NCBI GenBank assembly: GCA_015956445.1
Contig: WIUZ02000003.1
Coordinates: 558,001-622,000, forward strand
Source of the DNA: Thelephora terrestris
Lineage: Eukaryota > Basidiomycota > Agaricomycetes > Thelephorales > Thelephoraceae
Reading direction: 5' to 3'
DNA: 64,000 bases
The notes below the pieces were generated by a model. It worked only from the letters and a program-made list of their open reading frames with translations, made no database searches and was not told the DNA's origin. The translations under genes and the position numbers were made by a program. How positions within the stretch are numbered: the stretch's first letter is position 1; the number at the start of each line of letters is the position of its first letter. Positions 1-11,009 of the stretch are shown here, in pieces.

Positions 1-223
1 CTATGGGTTCTCATTAGTGAGCGAGGCCTTGTCGGACGTGCGACGAGAGATGTATGATAGTTTGTCTCATGATGTGTTGGGGTGTAGGGAGTGTTGGCAG
101 GATCCGATGACGCGAGAGTGGTCTTATTGTCCTGAGAGTATCCATAACCCTCACCACTTCGCTCATCGCTGCCCCCTTCCTCAGCACTGTTCTTGTGATA
201 TTGACCCGTTTGTCCTTGTCTAA
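1..223 (+). CDS. Element antisense ORF B, C-terminal part (partial)
   Basis: This is the C-terminal part of the Cys/His-rich protein encoded antisense in the LTR-like element. The 5' part is outside the window. The reading frame is open to TAA at 221-223. It carries the family motif GCRECW, then CPES, then HNPHHFAHRCP and a C-x-C close to the end, and closes with the DPFVLV tail seen in copies 1 and 2. A zinc-binding role is inferred from the Cys/His spacing only; no characterised homologue is recognised. Confidence 0.7.
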   Translation, partial: YGFSLVSEALSDVRREMYDSLSHDVLGCRECWQDPMTREWSYCPESIHNPHHFAHRCPLPQHCSCDIDPFVLV

Positions 224-328
224 GTTTGTAGTTCCTTTTTGCCACCTTTGTACTATTATTACCGCGAATGAGACCAATGTCTTGAATTATTTGTGTGATC
301 TTGGCTACTATGTCACGCGTTCGTGACA
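1..328 (-). mobile_element. Solo-LTR-like TG..CA element, copy 0 (cut by window edge)
   Basis: This is the terminal 328 bp of the same element found complete at 29044-31351, 55710-57974 and 59569-61819. It ends in the family's signature terminus, ...TCACGCGTTCGTGACA, at 328. The flanking pentamer is GGTTC (329-333), so the matching target duplication should lie left of the window. Strand is given as the deduced LTR sense strand, by analogy with the complete copies. The insertion cuts the 3' part of the homeodomain-like gene that reads on the minus strand from 1584. Confidence 0.85.
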
Positions 329-1584
329 GGTTCTTTGAGGGCAGAAGGTTCTTTGATGGCAACGGACTCTTCTTGATTGGACTCCTCGGCAACAGTGGGG
401 TCAGAAATGTCCAAACGGGGTGGGACCGCATTCATGACATGGGTCGAGTACCCACTACGCCTCGAAATCTCCTCCTCGGCTAGTGGACCGTCAGCAAGAT
501 GTTCCCTCTTGAGGAAAGACTACTAACAGTACGTGGTATGCAGCCAGTGGACAAAATTGTCATGGAGTGTCTGATATCCTTCCCAGGCCTTCGAAAACGG
601 TAGGTTGGCGGTCCTTGATCACCCGGTGACATATCTACAATGGTGGTTAGCATTGTCAAAGGCAAAGCAACGGCATGACTTACAGGTGCGTACCAATCTT
701 CCCATCATGAGCGGGGATAGGCCCGCCAACAAGGAGGATAGCTTTCATCCCTGTGGTCCTCTCAACCTCCTCTAGCGCAACTTGAAGAGTGCTGGGAAGA
801 ATGTTCATGATGCTGTCGGTCATGTTAGTTAATAGGGTCACACGAAGATAGAAAGAACTTTACCTTTGAATATACTGATTCTCGGCCATCAGTTTGTCTT
901 CGCCCTCGGCCAGACATGCTTCCCATGGACGCAGAGCGAGATTAATCCGGGTTTGTGTCTCCTCGTCAATCCAAGCTTGAAGCTCAAGTTTCTCTTCCAC
1001 AATGAGTAGTGAGACCTTCTGCCGCATGACCCCGTTGTGGAAGAGCATCCGGTTGTTAAAGTCGGCGGCTTGGAGCATGAATGGTGTCAGCTGCTGGACA
1101 ACGTCTGGTGATTTGCGGCGCTTCCATAAGTCGTTGACCTCCTTGCATAGTGGCGACTCCTCTGGGCGAGAGAATTGAACGGAGTAAGCCTGATGTAGTT
1201 GCAGGGGGAGGGGCCTCCGGCTGTTTTTCCCAGATAAGTCGAGGACAGGCTTGGGCTTAGAGGGGGTAGGGTTGCGCTTGCGTGCATTTTTGAACCAATC
1301 AGAGATTTGCTGATGCGGGAAAGTTAGCACAGGTCGTGCTCAGATGACACAGATTCACTTACACGTTCCCTACGACTGTAAGCAACTGCCTCAGCAGCAG
1401 CTGGGGTCCGGTTGTCCATGAAGTCGCTCTGGAGCACCAGCGGTGGCCATAGTTTTGCGAAATCACATGCGACAGATGCGTAGAATTGCTTGAGGCCGTT
1501 GCCGGCTTTTTCGGCGTCGAGTCCGGGTAGGCGCTGTTCAAGGTATTCGAGCTGTTCAGGCGTTGACCAGGTCCCGCGACCCAT
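329..1584 (-). pseudogene. Homeodomain-like transposon-associated gene, 3' end broken
   Basis: Starts at ATG 1584. Exon 1 (1584-1364) has WSTPEQLEYLEQRLPG followed by a helical stretch. Exon 2 (1309-864) opens with QISDWFKNARKRN, which resembles helix 3 of a homeodomain (WFxNxR). Exon 3 (812-694) encodes LEEVERTTGMKAILLVGGP. Introns 1310-1363 and 813-863 have GTAAG/CAG borders. Downstream, the frame that matches the rest of the family (RTANLPFSKAWEGY, HDNFVHWLH) is interrupted by TGA and TAG-TAG. The open frame LAEEEISRRSGYS continues up to 329, where the LTR-like element cuts it. Proteins of this type are common beside basidiomycete transposons and their role is unknown; DNA binding is inferred. 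The gene is divergent from the one at 1894. Confidence 0.7.
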
Positions 1585-1893
1585 GAGGTGGAAGGAAAGA
1601 CAAGGGGAGATGCAAGAAGCGTAGTAGGGATCCCAGCTCAGAGGTGGAAGAGATGAGGACGAAGGGAAGAGGACAAAGGGATGAGGATGAAGGGAAGAGG
1701 ACAAAGGAAAGAGGGAAATAAGAGGGAATGCTGGCCCACCGGCAAGTGACATCAAACATGTGGTCGATCCACGCCTAATAGTGCTTCTCATGGATCGTAT
1801 GTAATACTTACCATCAATTGATGGGCTTCTGAATCTCGTCGTTGAGGTCCGTTGCTGGTTGATGGATCGTTTCTCTTGTGCTCTTCTCCCCTC

Positions 1894-3203
1894 ATGGACA
1901 CAGATGAAGCATTGGCCCGAGCACTCGATGAAGTCCTCTCCCTCTCTGGTGGGGACCCCAGGAAAGGTAAATACTTCCGTTGGCCTCTCTTTTTGGAAAA
2001 AATTAACAGTCCCGCCTGGAGCAATGGATGCGCTGAACGCAAGGTGAGTCGGTTTTCTTGCCGTTGGCTACCCACCCACTGACCCCACACTCACCCAGGG
2101 TCACTGCTCGTGTGAATCGAGGCACTTCCTCTGAAGTCTCCTCTCCCGCGACTCCAAGACGTTCGCCGCGGAAGGTTACCTCGACAGTTTCAACAGTCAC
2201 CTCCCCTACAACCACGTGTCGTTCGCTGGGGAAGGTTTCCTCAACAGTTTCAGCGGTCACCTCCCCTACAACCACGTCTCGTTCACTGGAAGATGTTTCC
2301 CCATCGATTTCGACTGTCATCTCCCCCACAAGTCATTCACTGGAAAAGGTATCCTCGCGGGGGAAGATTGGCCCTGTACCTGCTCACGCTCGCAGTCTGT
2401 CCAAGGTTTCATTCACGCCCAAGAAGTCCGAAAAACCAAGGCTCAACCCCGAGTAAGACGTCCCCCCCCCAACGTCAACCGCTTTGCTCACCCGGTGTTC
2501 CCACTCAGCCCCGATTTGGTCTTGCTGCCTGATGTCACGTCGGTGTTCCGTGTCGCTTCCACCCAATCCCCGCAGCTTCCCATCGCTTACGACAACTTGT
2601 CACATCCGACTTGGATGGAACTATTCCCTGATGTCGAAGACGACATCTTTTACACTTCCCCCTCGGCAACATCACATCACCTACCCCCATCAGGACCTCG
2701 AGTAGAAGACCACGCACCCACCACGCTGCACCCCGTCCTGGCTGAGATTCAGCATGACGAGTCAAGACTGCCGCTTTCCGGTATGTTTCTCGCCACTACG
2801 GTCACCGTGACCTACGCTAACTAGTTTCCATTCCAGATTTCATAGGACTGAAGCGCGTAATCAAGGCTAACCCATATTACCTCGGAGAACCCTACCACAT
2901 CAATGTACGAAACTCACAGGGATCCCTTAAAAACCGGAGGATGAAGAGACCTCCTCCAGGCTCCCCCACCCCCGAAAAATGGTTTGCTGTCGCCAGAGGT
3001 TCAGAACTCGGCGTGTTTCTTGACTGGTAAGTGGTCCGATCGCCTTGTTCCTAACTGGCCTGCTGATACCCCATAGGCTGGTCGTCAACCCTCTCGTCAC
3101 CGGCAAGAGTCGTTCCAACTTCAAAAGCTTCCGGGACGAATACGAGGCATACATTTGGCTCCAGGCGTGCCTTCTTAGAGGGACCTTAGAATTAATCAAT
3201 TGA
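1894..3203 (+). CDS. Protein with C-terminal viroplasmin/RNase H1-N-like domain
   Basis: Six exons give one open frame: 1894-1966, 2010-2043, 2099 to about 2452, about 2510-2781, then two more ending at TGA 3201-3203, each with GT..AG borders. The middle is low-complexity Ser/Thr/Pro with repeated 'SLxKVSSTVS(A/T)VTSPTT' blocks. The C-terminus reads PTPEKWFAVARGSELGVFLDW, then NPLVTGKSRSNFKSF and YEAYIWLQ. That is the pattern of the caulimovirus-viroplasmin/RNase H1 N-terminal fold (xxWYxVxxGxxxGxxxxWxxxxPxVxGxxxxxxKxFxxxxEA), which binds RNA:DNA hybrids in RNase H1. No RNase H catalytic domain follows. Such stand-alone domains are frequent in mushroom genomes, often near transposons. Confidence 0.65.
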
Positions 3204-4173
3204 TCGCTTTTGCCCGTTTCTGCCCTGCCGCCTATTTACTTCACGTCGCTACTTCTTTGTAATGACGTTTAAGGCCGCTAACAATATAAACTGCCCCTCA
3301 CCCATTGAAGCCGAGAGAATTCTTGGTATCGAAATTGAGCATCGATACCGGCCAACTAAGCCAACAAAATCAAGTATACCACGAGATCAAGGTAGATAGT
3401 CAGTTCACTTTGGTGTATAAATTGTTTTTATTCTAGATATGTAACGAAATTCTCGTCTATCTGTGGCTGGACAAGGCTGATGCTGTTAACTGACTTCCCC
3501 TATCCAGACAATGTACTTGCAAAAGTGAAATACGTGCTGAGGTGCATCCAAGGGTGATTTTTAAATTAATATTTATGATTGTACCATCCTCATGTGAATT
3601 ATTGAAACCTCAGTAATTATCCTTAGATTAATATACGTGAGGTAGAGTGAGGTAGATACTGTAGTCACACGACGCACATTGCAGCGTTGTGGATTCACGC
3701 GATTGTTCAACGCCGGTAGTGATTGAACATCTTGATATTCTACCAGGCACACTCACGGTCTTGTGCATACAGCGTAGAGTATTACATGTAAGGAACAGGT
3801 ATGTCTGCATACAGCCCAGCTACTTCTACCATCGTGGACATCAACCGATTGTTGATTATTGATTATTGATAATCGATATGAGTTTCTCGGTCGAGTCTTG
3901 GTCGAGTCTGCCCTGCGCATCCATATTCATGATGTAAAAATCGACTACTTTCCCTTATTGTATTATTGTATCGTTATTCACTAAGACGCATTTAGAAGCG
4001 TGCAATTTTTTTTATTACATCTGCGAACATGTGCTTGATAAGAAGCTGGAGAATTCGAGTGTGCAGAGCCCATGCGCTGAACCCAAAAGCGGCGCTTGGT
4101 CGCTCTTATTACAATCGCTCAACTCGCATCTTCCTCCTCCCATCCCGCTTGCTCTCTCCCTCCATTCTGGTCA
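3204..4173. other. AT-rich intergenic stretch, no gene seen
   Basis: About 970 bp between the viroplasmin-like gene and the KDZ transposase. There are no long open frames on either strand, and AT content is higher than in flanking coding sequence. It contains short runs such as TTGATTATTGATTATTGAT near 3852. No repeat ends or RNA gene were identified. It may hold the left end of the KDZ transposon, but no terminal inverted repeat pair was found. Confidence 0.4.
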
Positions 4174-7100
4174 ATGGCGCCCAGAGCCAAACGCAAACGC
4201 GTCCATACTGAGTTCCGCATCAACCTCCCTGTAGAAACGGCCTCTATCGTTACGCGTGTTGAGGTCACTCGCACCGATCGCAAACGGATCCTCACCAAGT
4301 CTACCAACGTCTCCATCCCCGTTGCCTCCAGCCCTTCCTCCCAGCTCCCCTCTTCCTCCTTAACAACTCCAGAACCTGAACCGAGCATTCTCGATGACGC
4401 CGACCCCGTTACGAAGAAGGCACGAAAGGGTCCCAGCCGCTCCGTCTCAGTATGACTTTCCCCAGTCTTCCCCCTCCTTCCTCCCCAACACATAACACCC
4501 CTTTTTCATAGACGGCTCTCGAACAGTAGATGGAATACAGAGAGGAGTTCGCTGACGAACTCTTGAGGCATGAAGGCCTGGGGGCTCATCTTAACCCTCC
4601 CTCTTGCGAAACATGTGGCACGGGCGACGCGCATATCGTTGTCCAGATTGCTTTTCAGCTGGGTTCTCTTGCAGAGACTGTCTTGTTCTTAAGCACTCCA
4701 ACCTCCCCCTCCACAGAATCCAGGTATGTTCTGTGTTGCTCGCCGTGCTTCTACGACTAACTCCACTCACAGCAATGGGAAGGCAATTTCTTCATCGAAA
4801 CATCACTTTTTGACCTCGGCGCTTCCTACCAACTCGGGCATGACATTGACGACACGTGTCTCCTTCCTTCCGACTACATTGACCTCGTACTCTTTGATAC
4901 CTCAGGGGTACATGCTGTGCGGGTCACCTTTTGCTTCTGTAACCCCAACGGTGCACAATCCTGCAATCGCCGTGTTCAGCTTCTTCGTGCCCGGTGGTTC
5001 CCGGCCTCTTGGTCACACCCCGGTACCGCCTTCACCTTTCGTCTTCTCGATTTCCTCCACAAACTCCAAACCCGGAGCAAAATCAATCTGTATGATTTCC
5101 ACGCTTCTCTCGCGTCGATAACGAACTCGGCTGGACTGCGTCCCCCCATGGTATGTCTTCTTCTCTTCTTACCCCACAAAGCGCCTCACCACTGGCTACA
5201 ATAGTATCGCTATAATGAACTAGCCTTGGTCCTGAGAATTTGGGTGTACCTGCGACAGGCCCGTCGTGGAGGAGGCTCCCACATTTCTGGTGGTTTCGAA
5301 GCACTGGCTCTGGGGTCATTGGCTGTGGAATGTCCCACCTGTCCCAACCCCGGAAAAAATCTTGTGTCTCCACAAGTAGACAGGTAGCTGCTGTAATTTT
5401 CGCTGTATGACGAAACCCTGAATTAACATGTTGTAAGTTGGTTGAACACGCTTTATCTTTCCATGGACACCAACTTCAAGTTGAAGCAGAAGGACCGAGG
5501 GTTTTCTGACCCACCACTCTCGAACAGACTCTCGTTTATGGTCCCAAATGGAAATCTGCAGGAGCACCTCGCCCACTGCTCAGTGAAGAAACTGACGACA
5601 GAGGTTTGTTTTCATCATCCCTCTCCTTCACTGACGCTGATTCTTGCCAATTAGATCAATACCTGTGGTTCCAATTTCAATGCGGTCAGCCAGGCTTACA
5701 CGAAGAATGCAAGGGGATACACGGTCACAGGTGTTGGGGCTGTTGACTGTGCTCGGCATGGGTTCAAGCGACCAAACGGCATTGTTGATCTCCAGAAGGG
5801 CGAACGGTACATCCTCCATTCAATCATTCTCATTGAGTGCCTGTTCTGATTGATGTGATAGCTATTCAAATATGGACTTCGCGCTTCTATCAACGCTGAT
5901 CCCGTCATTGAATGCCGGGATCTCCCAAGTCTTGATATCGTACGACATCGGTTGCCAGTGGCACAAGAACATCCAGAACCGCATCAATGCCTATGCCGCC
6001 TTCCCTCCCCTCCAACTATCAGGTCTTGAATACTGGAGGGTCGTCGTCCCCAAGTTCCATATCTCCGGCCACGGAGCCGAGTGTCAAGCCCTTTTTAACC
6101 TTTCTTATACAAAGTGGGCTGGACGGATGGACGGCGAGCGGATCGAGAGCGGGTGGGCTCAGTCTACCAGCATGGCAACCTGGACCCGGGAGAGCGGTCC
6201 AAATGCTCGTCGCAACATCCTTGACGACCACTGGAATGCTTTCAATTGGTTGAAACTCCTGGGACTTCGTGTGTCCTGTCCACCTTTCCTTTGATGACAC
6301 ACTCTCTAACGCTTTCCCCTAGGTACCTCCTTGGAAAAGAACCTTCGACGGTCACTTGCTTGGAGCAGATCCCAGCGAGAGGTTGCAAACCTTGTTTCTC
6401 AGAGCTACTCACCCGAAACTGTTGATGTGTGGCGCAAGATGCGAGACGAGTTTGACCTTGACCAATCCAAGCCTAACCCATACAAGGAAGTTGAAAACCG
6501 TTCGTCGCTCCCCTTTGACAGACACTTTCTCTACTGATCTATTACCAGGCACCACTATGAAACAGCTAAAGCTAGCACTATTGAAAGAGGAGGCGGCAGA
6601 GTTAACAGAGCACGGGCCGTCCCCACACAAGGTTTCGGCGGGAGCATTCTTTGACAAGGCCATCATGATTGAGAACCGTCGGTAAGCACCACCCTTCCCC
6701 CTCTCTCCGCTACGCGCACTAACCAATTAACATAGACGCACACTTGCGGCGAGAGAGAAGGCGAAGATTACCACTGCTCGTGCCAATGCCGAAGCTCAGG
6801 GACTTCGCAACTTGCTGTCAAAGGACCTCCTCGAACTGCGGAAGTCTCAGCAGATCTACATGCCTGGCCTAGGTCCTCTTCCTGAAGGCGAGGATGAGTT
6901 GGACGAATCAATCAAGCTACAGCTCCCATCTGAGCTATCCGAAGACGAGCGAGCCGCATGGTGTCTCCCGGGTATCCCCAGCCTCGAGTTCTGTTTTCGG
7001 TACGCGCAAGCCGACAATAGCCTCTCCCAGATACGCCGCCTTCGCCGGTTGCTGCAGAACGTCCAGGACCAGAATGCTAAGCACCCAAGCCAGACCCAAC

Positions 7101-8095
7101 AAAGCATCAGTCGTAGTAAGGGCATATTCGATGGACTTGCAAGTAGGGTTCGCCGCGCTGCGAAGCAGTACCGCCATTCCCGTTGGGCAATGATGGCTCT
7201 CGATCCCTCTGAGCAGCTCAGTCCCGCATGGAAGGACCGTTTTCGAGAACTGGAGGACGCCGATCTTCGGGGACCGGGCCGCGAGTCTTACGAGAAGTCA
7301 GAGGGGAAGTTCCAGCCATCCTGGATTTGGATGGTTCCGCAATCTGCTGGCAACGCCTCAAATGATGGGACTCGCGGGACTCACCTGAACAACGCAACCC
7401 CTGGTCCCCCCTCCACCGCTTCGGATGACCCGACAACGGCTGACGCGATCCCCAGTCCTCCCTCCGCCCCCGCAGAGGATCTGGAAGTTGTCAACTCCAT
7501 GCGTGTTCATTGGTCAAAGTGTCAGGCACGAGCAGAGCGATACGAAGAAGAGGTTGCGCTGACAGTCGAGGAAATGGGACGCACTCTTCGCTACTTTGAG
7601 TGGAAGAAATCACAGTGGCTCTCTCTGCAATCCTGTCGGGAGCAGACAGATTCTCCTCCCCCCGTCGACATTCAACGTGGGCTGCATGCATATGCCTGTC
7701 GCCAGGCACACATCTACGAGGTGTTGATCACATCCTTTGTCGGCTTGTGGCGAAAACTCCTTGTTCCCCACAACCTTGGCTCTGAGTGGCTCCATCTTAT
7801 TCCTATTGTCGTTGACCCTCTTTCCCTTGGACCGTCTCGTGGCCATTCTCAGCAAACAGCGAAACCCGGCCTCGTCCCGGCCAGTGACCCGTCCAATCAA
7901 CCAGATTGCCCACCTCCCTCGTTCCTTGCCACCCCGCCCTCGTTCCTTTCCACCCCGCCCGGCGCTGATATGGGGATTGATCCGCCCGTGGAGGAAGACG
8001 ACGATGGTGGCATTGACAGTGATGGCATTGACGATGCTGATGATGACGACGACTACGTCAGTGACGAATGGGAGGGATCTGATTTTGAGGACTGA
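4174..8095 (+). pseudogene. KDZ-type transposase with CxC2 cysteine cluster (one frameshift)
   Basis: ATG 4174 opens a basic N-terminus (MAPRAKRKR). The CxC2-type cluster follows: CETCG near 4605, then YRCPDCF and SCRDCLVLKHSNLPLHRIQ. The KDZ core comes next: FDTSGVHAVRVTFCFC, QLLRARWFPASW, DFLHKLQ, MDTNFKLK (first Asp), CGSNFNAVSQAY, GVGAVDCARHGF, LQKGERYSNMD, SYDIGCQWHKN, PKFHISGHGAEC and MDGERIESGWAQ. The C-terminal helical region, with an acidic tail, is one long exon ending at 8095. At least seven short introns are needed. Between TCGTGD and AYRCPDC (about 4621-4635) the frame shifts by one, so the gene is decayed or the sequence carries an error. An in-frame TAG at 4527-4529 disappears if splicing uses that AG. 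KDZ proteins move DNA transposons that are abundant in mushrooms. Confidence 0.85.
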
Positions 8096-8815
8096 CTAGC
8101 AGGATATGACCCTTCGCGCACTACATTACCTACTACCACAATTGCCTGTTTACTATTTCTTGAGTACCACGACCTCCGGTAGAGGTCTGAATGAAATCTT
8201 CTTGTTCTTGACTTGACACCGGCCGGATGAGCAAACGTGGGAAAATATCTAATAAGCGCCGCACTTGGGTAAGTTGCGCTTTTGCCCTACAAGCGCTTAG
8301 GACTTGTGAAATCTCACTCGTTTTCTTCGGGCGCTGGCAACATCTATTTTTAGAAAGGTGAGGTTTGGAAGGCCACAGAGAGGGCGTCCCACATCGTCGA
8401 AATTTAGCACTAAAAATAAATACACGTGTGTCATCCAGAACCCGGGAGCCTGCAACCTGCCTGCAACCCGCGAAATCCCCCCACCAAGCCATCCAAAAAG
8501 GAAATGATCCTGCTTCTTCAGCGGGATCTCCCGAACCGTGCGATCAACTTTGCTGGGGTCTGGACGGTTTAATTCAGCACGGAACTGAATAGTTTCTAGC
8601 GGGATGAACTGCGTTTACCTTGCGCTATTCAGATATATATATATTATATATGTATTTCGTGTTTTTTTGCCGAATAAAATTTCTGTTGCATAAAAAACCC
8701 CGTATATTTGTTATATAATGTATTTACAACATACATAAATACACAATAAAATGTAAATATTGAAGGGGACCCAGGATGGTATCCGGGAATGTAATTGCTG
8801 GGGAGCGGAATAGCT
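8096..8815. other. Non-coding stretch with AT-rich segment
   Basis: No gene is supported here. An AT-rich block at about 8629-8755 includes alternating TATATATATATTATATATG. The block may be part of the 3' end of the KDZ transposon, but no terminal repeat was found. Confidence 0.4.
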
Positions 8816-9055
8816 GAGGAGGTAGAAATGCTGGGAATAGCCGAGCAGGGGAATAGCCGACGAGGGGGAAAAGCCGACGAGGGGGAAAAGCCGACGAGGG
8901 GGAAAAGCCGACGAGGGGGAAAAGCCGACGAGGGGGAAAGGCAGAATAGCCGACGAGGGGAAGGGAGGATAGCCGACGAGGGAGGAAGGGAGGATAGCCA
9001 ACGAGGGGGAAAGGCAGAATAGCCGACGAAGGGGAAGGGAGGATAGCCGACGAGG
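8816..9055. repeat. Minisatellite, unit about 17 bp (AGCCGACGAGGGGGAAA)
   Basis: Tandem array of GCCGACGAGGGGGAAAA-type units. The units are perfect in the middle (8865-8938) and degenerate into AATAGCCGACGAGGGGAAGGGAGGAT variants at the right end. The array abuts the left end of the palindromic MITE at 9067. Open frames on both strands (about 75-118 codons) exist only because the repeat lacks stops. Confidence 0.85.
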
Positions 9056-9066
9056 CTGCCGCGTCA

Positions 9067-10019
9067 CACTGGGGGCAAGGGGTTAAATACCCGGTGGGTA
9101 CATGCTGAACACATTGTGATCACAGTCAACAAGTGATCACAATGTGTCCAGTAGGGGAAATTTGAATACATTCAAAATGTGCCTGGCCGTGTGAATCCAA
9201 TTTGCCCAGTGGGCACATTTTGATTGTGATCACAATGTACCCATCAATGTGATTTCAATGTACTCACTGGGGACATTTTGATTGTGATCATAATGTACAC
9301 ATCAATGTGAACTCAATGTGCCTGCTGTGCACATTTTAATTTCTTTCACAATGTTCCCATCAATGTGTTCACAATGTACCCAGCTCATTACATAATAGTT
9401 TCTTTCACAATGTTGTCCACAATGTGTCCAGCATGTGGCTGAGCCACTCATTCAAACTTCTTTCACAAAGTATCCAGTGATGTGTCCATAACATCCCCAG
9501 GGGGTTCTTTTTGAAGTAATCACAATGTAATCTCAATATTGTTTGATTTCACCATGAACTTTTGAAGAAATCACTATGTGTATGGCTGTACACATTCTAG
9601 ACACATCACTGGATACTTTGTGAAAGAAGTTTGAATGAGTGGCTCAGCCACATGCTGGACACATTGTGGACAACATTGTGAAAGAAACTATTATGTAATG
9701 AGCTGGGTACATTGTGAACACATTGATGGGAACATTGTGAAAGAAATTAAAATGTGCACAGCAGGCACATTGAGTTCACATTGATGTGTACATTATGATC
9801 ACAATCAAAATGTCCCCAGTGAGTACATTGAAATCACATTGATGGGTACATTGTGATCACAATCAAAATGTGCCCACTGGGCAAATTGGATTCACACGGC
9901 CAGGCACATTTTGAATGTATTCAAATTTCCCCTACTGGACACATTGTGATCACTTGTTGACTGTGATCACAATGTGTTCAGCATGTACCCACCGGGTATT
10001 TGACCCCTTGCCCCCAGTG
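9067..10019. mobile_element. Palindromic MITE with CACTG ends, 3-bp TSD TCA
   Basis: The left end CACTGGGGGCAAGGGG and right end CCCCTTGCCCCCAGTG are perfect inverted copies, and the inverted similarity runs through almost the whole 953 bp to a loop near 9530-9560. TCA is present at 9064-9066 and again at 10020-10022. CACT(A/G) ends with a 3-bp duplication are the CACTA-type signature, which fits mobilisation by a CACTA-like transposase (Plavaka is regarded as CACTA-related). No coding potential. Internally it is rich in TTGTGATCACAATGTG-type short palindromes. Confidence 0.9.
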
Positions 10020-10370
10020 TCATGAGAATTCGCACGGTTGCAACGGCCAGGGGAGGTTGTTTTGACGGGAGGGAGGGCAAGGGAAGCGAGGGGAAGCGAG
10101 GGGTTGCCGTGTGATGGACAATTCACACGGTTGCAACACCTGGGAGCACCAGATCAGCCGAGGATTACTGCCGATCAGCCAAAAACCCGCCTGCCCGAAT
10201 GGGAACCCCTCGTGGGAACCACCCATCAACCATACCCGGCTGTAGGAAGTAGTAAAACTCGTCCTCAGCCAAGGGAGGGCAGCAGGAGTCTTTTTACTCT
10301 TCATATGGGAGTTCTTATTACTCGCGTTCGAAGAAACTCGTAATTAGTAATACTAAAATCATAAGGACAG

Positions 10371-10835
10371 TTGCACGAATTCCTTCCACGGATCAGGAGC
10401 CGGCTGACACTTACGCCCGCGTCGGCGAACCCAGGGTCGGGTTCAATCGACCTCTCCAGGGCAATAAAACTCAAAGAGGTAGTATTCCTGTGCGAGGAAT
10501 TCGAGGACGTGTGGATCACTGCGGCACTCAAGACCCTCACGCCCAGACCTGCAAATCTCCAGAAGGTTGCGATCCACATCCCCATCCCCGTCAGGCTTTC
10601 TCCTGTCGACGAACCCTTCGATGTCAAGAAAACTATTGGAGGAGAGGTCTACAGCCAGTGGATGGATCTTGACTGCGTTCTCGTCCAATTGTGGGAGTCA
10701 CACGCGGTTTGCCTACAGGCCATTTGCTCTACAGGTGGAGAGGAGAAAGTCGCACGCGAGTTCATAAAGGGCTTGTTGCCAGAGATGACGAAGAGAGGGA
10801 GATTGGAAATGGTGAACAAGGGTGGTTCGTATTGA
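10371..10835 (+). pseudogene. F-box-like gene, 3' fragment
   Basis: Corresponds to the last intron and last exon of the F-box-like gene at 41935-43131. Shared blocks are GSGSIDLSRA, LKEVVF, EDVWIT, GGEVYSQWMDLDCVLVQLWE and FIKGLLPEMTKRG. There is no F-box part upstream: sequence 5' of about 10340 is unrelated, and the MITE at 9067-10019 lies 350 bp away. The copied region keeps the old intron (TTCCACGGATCAGGAGCCGG), so this is a genomic copy, not a retrocopy. Probably not functional. Confidence 0.8.
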
Positions 10836-11009
10836 CGTTGTTGGCTATGATTAACCGTCGGTATATGCTCGACAGGCCAGCGAGTCACGTATACGAGGTT
10901 CCTTGATGAGAATCGGCGCAGAAGGTCGAGGGTGATTTTCTATGCACGAGCTCGACCTTGCCACTGGGAAGGGGAGAACGCGGGAGATCCGAGTACCCAC
11001 AATATCAAT

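Noticed and set aside
8711-9067. 118-codon minus-strand frame rich in FPLVGYSPS
   Set aside because: It is a translation of the minisatellite and has no independent support.
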